Of a stretch of DNA of 5,590 bases, positions 4,571-5,590 are shown one piece after another. The notes under the pieces are model-generated. The model ran no database searches. It was not told the DNA's origin and saw nothing but the letters and a program-made list of their open reading frames with translations. The first letter of the stretch is position 1; the number at the start of each line of letters is the position of its first letter. The position numbers and the translations under genes are program-made. This stretch comes from Pirellulales bacterium (lineage in GTDB: Bacteria; Planctomycetota; Planctomycetia; Pirellulales; JALHPA01): positions 1 to 5,590 of the forward strand of contig JALHPA010000245.1 of assembly GCA_022842745.1 (NCBI GenBank). The letters are read 5' to 3'.

Positions 4571-5590
4571 TTATCCGCCCTTCTTCGGCACTTCGGCGAC
4601 CAGGCGGAGGGAGGTGGTTAATGTCTCCATCTGGAAGTGCGGCCGGAGGTAAGCCACGGCCTCGTACCATCCCGGGCGGCCAGCCACAGGCTGCACGTCC
4701 ACCCGCGCTTCCGCCAACGGATACTTCGCCTTGGTCTCATCGCTCGCTCCGGAGGGATCGCAGCAGTACTGTCCGATCCAGCGGTTGAGCCACTCGGTGC
4801 ACTGCTTGGTCTCCATGAAGGAGCCGATCTTATCGCGGGCCATGACCTTCAGATAATGGGCAAACCGCGAGGTACACATGATCAGATTCAACTTGGCCGA
4901 AAGCTCGGCGTTGGCGTTAGCGTCGGGTTCGAAGTAGGTCTTGGGCTTCTGGCACGACTGGGCGCTCATGAAGACGCCGAAGTCGCTCCCCTTGGCATGC
5001 AAGCAGGGAAGGAAGCCCAAGTTGGAGAGTTCAAACTCGCGCCGATCGGTAATGGCGATTTCCGTGGGACATTTCATGGCGATGTCGCCGTCGTCGGTCG
5101 CAAACGTATGCACCGGCAGACCTTCGACCTTGCCCCCCCCTTCGACGCCGCGGCTGCGAGCAAACCAACCGTACTTGGAGAAAGCGTCGGTCATGCGCGT
5201 GGCATAGGCCCAAGCGGCGTTCATCCACAGATACTTATCGTGATCCTTGCCATCGACAAACTCCTCGAAGTTGAACTCGTCGACGCGTTTGAAGTCGTTG
5301 CCGTAGGGGAGCCGTCCCAGCACGTGGGGTAGGGCAAGCGCCGCGAAACGGGAATCCTCGCTCTCGCGGAAGCTCTTCCAGGCGGCGTATTCCACGCTGT
5401 CGAAGATTTTGGCCAGATCGCGCGGGTTGCCCAACTCCGTAAACCGCTCGAAGTTGAACATCTTCGGGCTGGCGGCCGCCACGAAGGGGGCATGCGACGC
5501 GGCCGCGACGTTAGAGATCATCTTCAGCAGACTCACGTCCTCGGCGTTGCGGCCGAATTCGTAATCGCCGACGAGCATGCCGTAGGGCTG
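4571..5590 (-). CDS. tssC: TssC, T6SS contractile sheath large subunit (5' end beyond window)
   Basis: This frame encodes the C-terminal 339 residues of TssC (VipB/EvpB/ImpD family), which polymerises with TssB into the contractile cytoplasmic sheath around the Hcp tube and is later recycled by the ATPase ClpV. The frame is open to the right edge, where it reads QPYGMLVGDYEF, a well-known internal TssC motif. The ATG at 5578 is therefore internal and roughly 150-160 N-terminal residues lie outside. Other signatures are WKSFRESEDSRFAALALPHV, LGRLPYGN, WMNAAWAYATRM, TEIAITDRREFELSNLGFLP, SRFAHYLKVMARDKIGSF, LNRWIGQYC, PLAEARVDVQPVAGRPGWYE and the terminal LRPHFQMETLTTSLRLVAEV, which corresponds to the handshake domain strand end of the sheath protein. 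The C-terminus is complete and normal. A run of eight G lies inside the gene. tssB is expected immediately upstream, outside the window. Confidence 0.97.
   Translation of the reverse strand, partial: QPYGMLVGDYEFGRNAEDVSLLKMISNVAAASHAPFVAAASPKMFNFERFTELGNPRDLAKIFDSVEYAAWKSFRESEDSRFAALALPHVLGRLPYGNDFKRVDEFNFEEFVDGKDHDKYLWMNAAWAYATRMTDAFSKYGWFARSRGVEGGGKVEGLPVHTFATDDGDIAMKCPTEIAITDRREFELSNLGFLPCLHAKGSDFGVFMSAQSCQKPKTYFEPDANANAELSAKLNLIMCTSRFAHYLKVMARDKIGSFMETKQCTEWLNRWIGQYCCDPSGASDETKAKYPLAEARVDVQPVAGRPGWYEAVAYLRPHFQMETLTTSLRLVAEVPKKGG

Noticed and set aside
3864..4652. Plus-strand open frame of 262 codons over hcp-1
   Set aside because: It is antisense to a complete, clearly conserved Hcp and shows no recognisable protein family.
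5576..5578. ATG at 5578 as start of tssC
   Set aside because: The frame continues to the window edge with QPYG directly before it, part of a conserved internal TssC motif.

Overview
The window is a stretch of a type VI secretion system (T6SS) gene cluster. All seven recognisable genes lie on the minus strand, so transcription runs from the right end to the left end. In transcription order they are: tssC (sheath large subunit, its start beyond the right edge), a compact hcp (tube protein), a second hcp-like gene with a long acidic insertion, a third hcp-like gene with a long Ala/Lys/Glu-rich insertion, tagJ/impE (sheath accessory protein), tssE (gp25-like baseplate protein) and tssF (baseplate wedge, cut off by the left edge).

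The base composition is GC-rich, with strong third-position GC, which creates many long but meaningless open frames on the opposite strand. Shine-Dalgarno sequences are weak or absent except before the first two hcp genes. These traits and the style of the proteins suggest an environmental GC-rich Gram-negative-type bacterium. A planctomycete is my best guess, but that is an impression and not proven by the window.

The order tssC-hcp-tagJ-tssE-tssF matches the core of the Pseudomonas aeruginosa H1-T6SS cluster, except that the single hcp position is filled here by three different hcp genes. TssC (with TssB, presumably just outside to the right) forms the contractile sheath and Hcp forms the inner tube. 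TagJ binds sheath components. TssE and TssF belong to the baseplate from which tube and sheath are built. The missing neighbours are expected to be tssB on the right and tssG, then probably clpV and vgrG, on the left.

The most unusual points are as follows. (1) There are three tandem, diverged Hcp paralogues. The second and third carry insertions of about 50 and 40 residues beyond the compact Hcp, at the same loop; one insertion is strongly acidic and the other is a basic helix-forming segment. (2) The 174-nt gap between hcp-1 and hcp-2 contains a 22-bp interrupted inverted repeat. Its only four mismatches all become G-U pairs in the transcribed strand, pointing to a selected RNA hairpin that could set the ratio of Hcp proteins. 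(3) There is a smaller hairpin plus a short direct repeat in the tssC to hcp-1 leader.

Gaps between genes are 149, 174, 4, 91, 12 and 131 nt in transcription order. No tRNA, rRNA, CRISPR, insertion sequence or plus-strand gene is supported.
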